Shown here piece after piece: positions 21,893 through 64,000 of a DNA stretch of 64,000 nucleotides (positions are counted from its first letter, which is position 1; every line of letters begins with the position of its first letter). The DNA comes from Littorina saxatilis. Taxonomy: Eukaryota > Mollusca > Gastropoda > Littorinimorpha > Littorinidae. The DNA lies in assembly GCF_037325665.1 (NCBI RefSeq), contig NC_090260.1, positions 36,225,368 to 36,289,367 of the forward strand. Reading direction: 5' to 3'. A program made the translations under genes and the position numbers. The notes beneath the pieces are model-generated. The model was not told the origin of the DNA and searched no databases. It saw only the letters and a program-made list of their open reading frames with translations.

Positions 21893-22859
21893 CGACGAGA
21901 ACAGCAGGCGTCATAATCTTTTGGGCATTATCAGTCACAGGCGCTGCTGTCATCTCTCACAGGCGTGTTGAATGTACAGCCTGGTGCGTTGTCATTACGA
22001 CCATGAAAAAACCAGTCTTGGTGTCATCGCTTGACTCCTGCTGGTTCGGTTTGCAATAAGGATACGCTGCAAAGTCGTTCACTAGTTGAACAACCCAACA
22101 CTGAAAATGAAGCAAAATAAGCAAACTGTCCAATAAACAAACAAACCGACACAAAACTGAAATAAAGAAAGAAAAACAAGGAAACAAGACACAACACAAC
22201 AACAGCAGCATGCAGTTTAGTAAAAGTTGGGAGGAAGAGGGGGTGATAGTAAATGTTGCAAGTACCGAGCTGTATGACCGCTTATACTGACTTTCCCTGT
22301 TAAATTATTTGTGACTGGTAGAAACTTCTTTAACGAGTTTCTGTCTTTTCTTTTCAAGTTGAAATTTGTTTCAGTTTCACTGAGTTCATGTCAATGCTTA
22401 ATCTCTCCGGTGACTTCGAGTCAGTGGTTCCACATGCCCAAAGCTATTGCCAAGTGTAGCCTACACATTCAGAGACCAACATTATTGGTCCAACACTGAG
22501 GTCACAGGCCGTGAAAACGAAAGTCACTTAGTTTGACCAACTCAGTGACCGAATTCGCCAAAAGAGAGTCAGTGTATATTCAATGAAAACCCTGTTTGCA
22601 TCTGCTACATAGCACTGAACAAAATCTGTCATGTATATGGCTGGGAGTTCAATCAATATAGAAATAATAATGTCCGAATGTACAGAAAGAAATCCAAAAA
22701 CACCTGATAGATTTTTTTACGTTCCAAAATTCAGAATAAAAAAAGAAAAAATTGTAGGTTATTGGAACGTTTAATTATTGAAAAAACAAAACGTTACCCA
22801 GTGGTCTATCTGCCACTGAGTCGACGTACTGTAAATGTACCGTTTTCTTCAAAAACCAC
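21893..22859. other. Stretch upstream of HR3
   Basis: No coding exon or repeat recognised. It may contain distal promoter elements of HR3, but none can be named. Confidence 0.4.
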
Positions 22860-23311
22860 CTGTACATCTTCCCAGCAATAAAAACGCTTCAGTTGAGTGT
22901 GTGTGCGAGTTGTGCGCGCGGTGCTGTCTCGCTCGCCTGGCTGGCGGTCAGCCCAGGAAAAATAGGTCGGGTTTCCCTCTGTCCTCCTACGCCAGTTAGG
23001 AAAATAGTCCACTGTTTAGCATTTAGGTCAGTGTTCTTATTTTGCTTCTGTCATTTGGTAAGCATCATTACAGATCTGCGGGATAGTTACTACAAGAACA
23101 TTGTTACGAAAATGGAGATCTGAAGAAAGAATCGAGCAAAACTTGCCGCGGAAGCGACTACCATGATAATATGCGACACAAGCAAACGTGACCCAAAGTA
23201 GTCCAGCAAATCTATTTTTATCCAGCGCATGGAAGTTCCATTCTAAGTTAGCGAAATATTGAGGCCGAATCGGCGAATTTAGGTTAAATTCACGAATGCG
23301 GGTCTGAAAGG
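22860..23311 (+). promoter_or_regulatory. Putative promoter / 5' UTR of HR3
   Basis: This stretch precedes the proposed HR3 start and is richer in CpG than its surroundings (for example around 22910-22990). Nothing like a TATA box stands out. Upstream of the chosen ATG there is an in-frame stop at 23285, and a three-codon upstream ORF (ATG CGG GTC TGA) starts at 23296. A GTAAGC at 23058 could be a splice donor of an upstream non-coding exon. The transcription start cannot be fixed without RNA data. Confidence 0.3.

Positions 23312-64000
<40,689 letters not shown>

Overview
This window is animal genomic DNA, most likely from a gastropod mollusc. The organism call is inference: it rests on the protein sequence of the one clear host gene and on the density of lineage-type repeats (several tRNA-derived SINE families, foldback MITEs, many minisatellites). 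The species cannot be fixed from sequence alone.

The one clear host gene lies on the + strand and fills the right two thirds. It is the HR3/ROR-type nuclear receptor (NR1F group). Nine coding exons can be placed with canonical splice sites and matching phases: 23312-23330, 41949-42034, 43917-44058, 44497-44644, 50944-51209, 57324-57445, 61886-62018, 63046-63153 and 63928 to beyond the window edge. They encode about 365 residues: a very short N-terminus, two C4 zinc fingers, the ROR-type C-terminal extension, an Asn/Pro/Ser/Thr-rich hinge and the first part of the ligand-binding domain. Helices up to the activation helix lie past position 64000. Its introns are loaded with mobile elements and tandem repeats.

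The left third holds no recognisable host gene. Its main feature is a 16.7-kb unit (2652-19323) bounded by TTAA duplications and short terminal inverted repeats. It has landed inside a 53-bp tandem repeat, so the empty site can be read off the flanks. The unit carries a minus-strand THAP-domain gene, present twice because a 4.07-kb block (5223-9291 and 9292-13365) is tandemly duplicated at about 99.8% identity. TTAA target sites plus a THAP protein point to the Kolobok group of DNA transposons, though no transposase was identified. A Mutator-like palindromic MITE, a hAT-like MITE and SINEs are nested inside it.

Elsewhere there are two large dispersed repeat families with four copies each, a pogo/Tigger element keeping its DNA-binding HTH peptide inside the intron that splits the receptor's two zinc fingers, a hAT remnant with a BED finger, a SAP-domain mini-gene, a complex foldback element (58741-61425), a perfect 72-bp palindrome, a 200-N assembly gap, and about ten minisatellites. 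The two most unusual structures are (i) an inverted-repeat element plus SINE flanked together by one 17-bp duplication (33740-34918), and (ii) a 31-bp segment shared exactly between a SINE family and the arms of a palindromic MITE.
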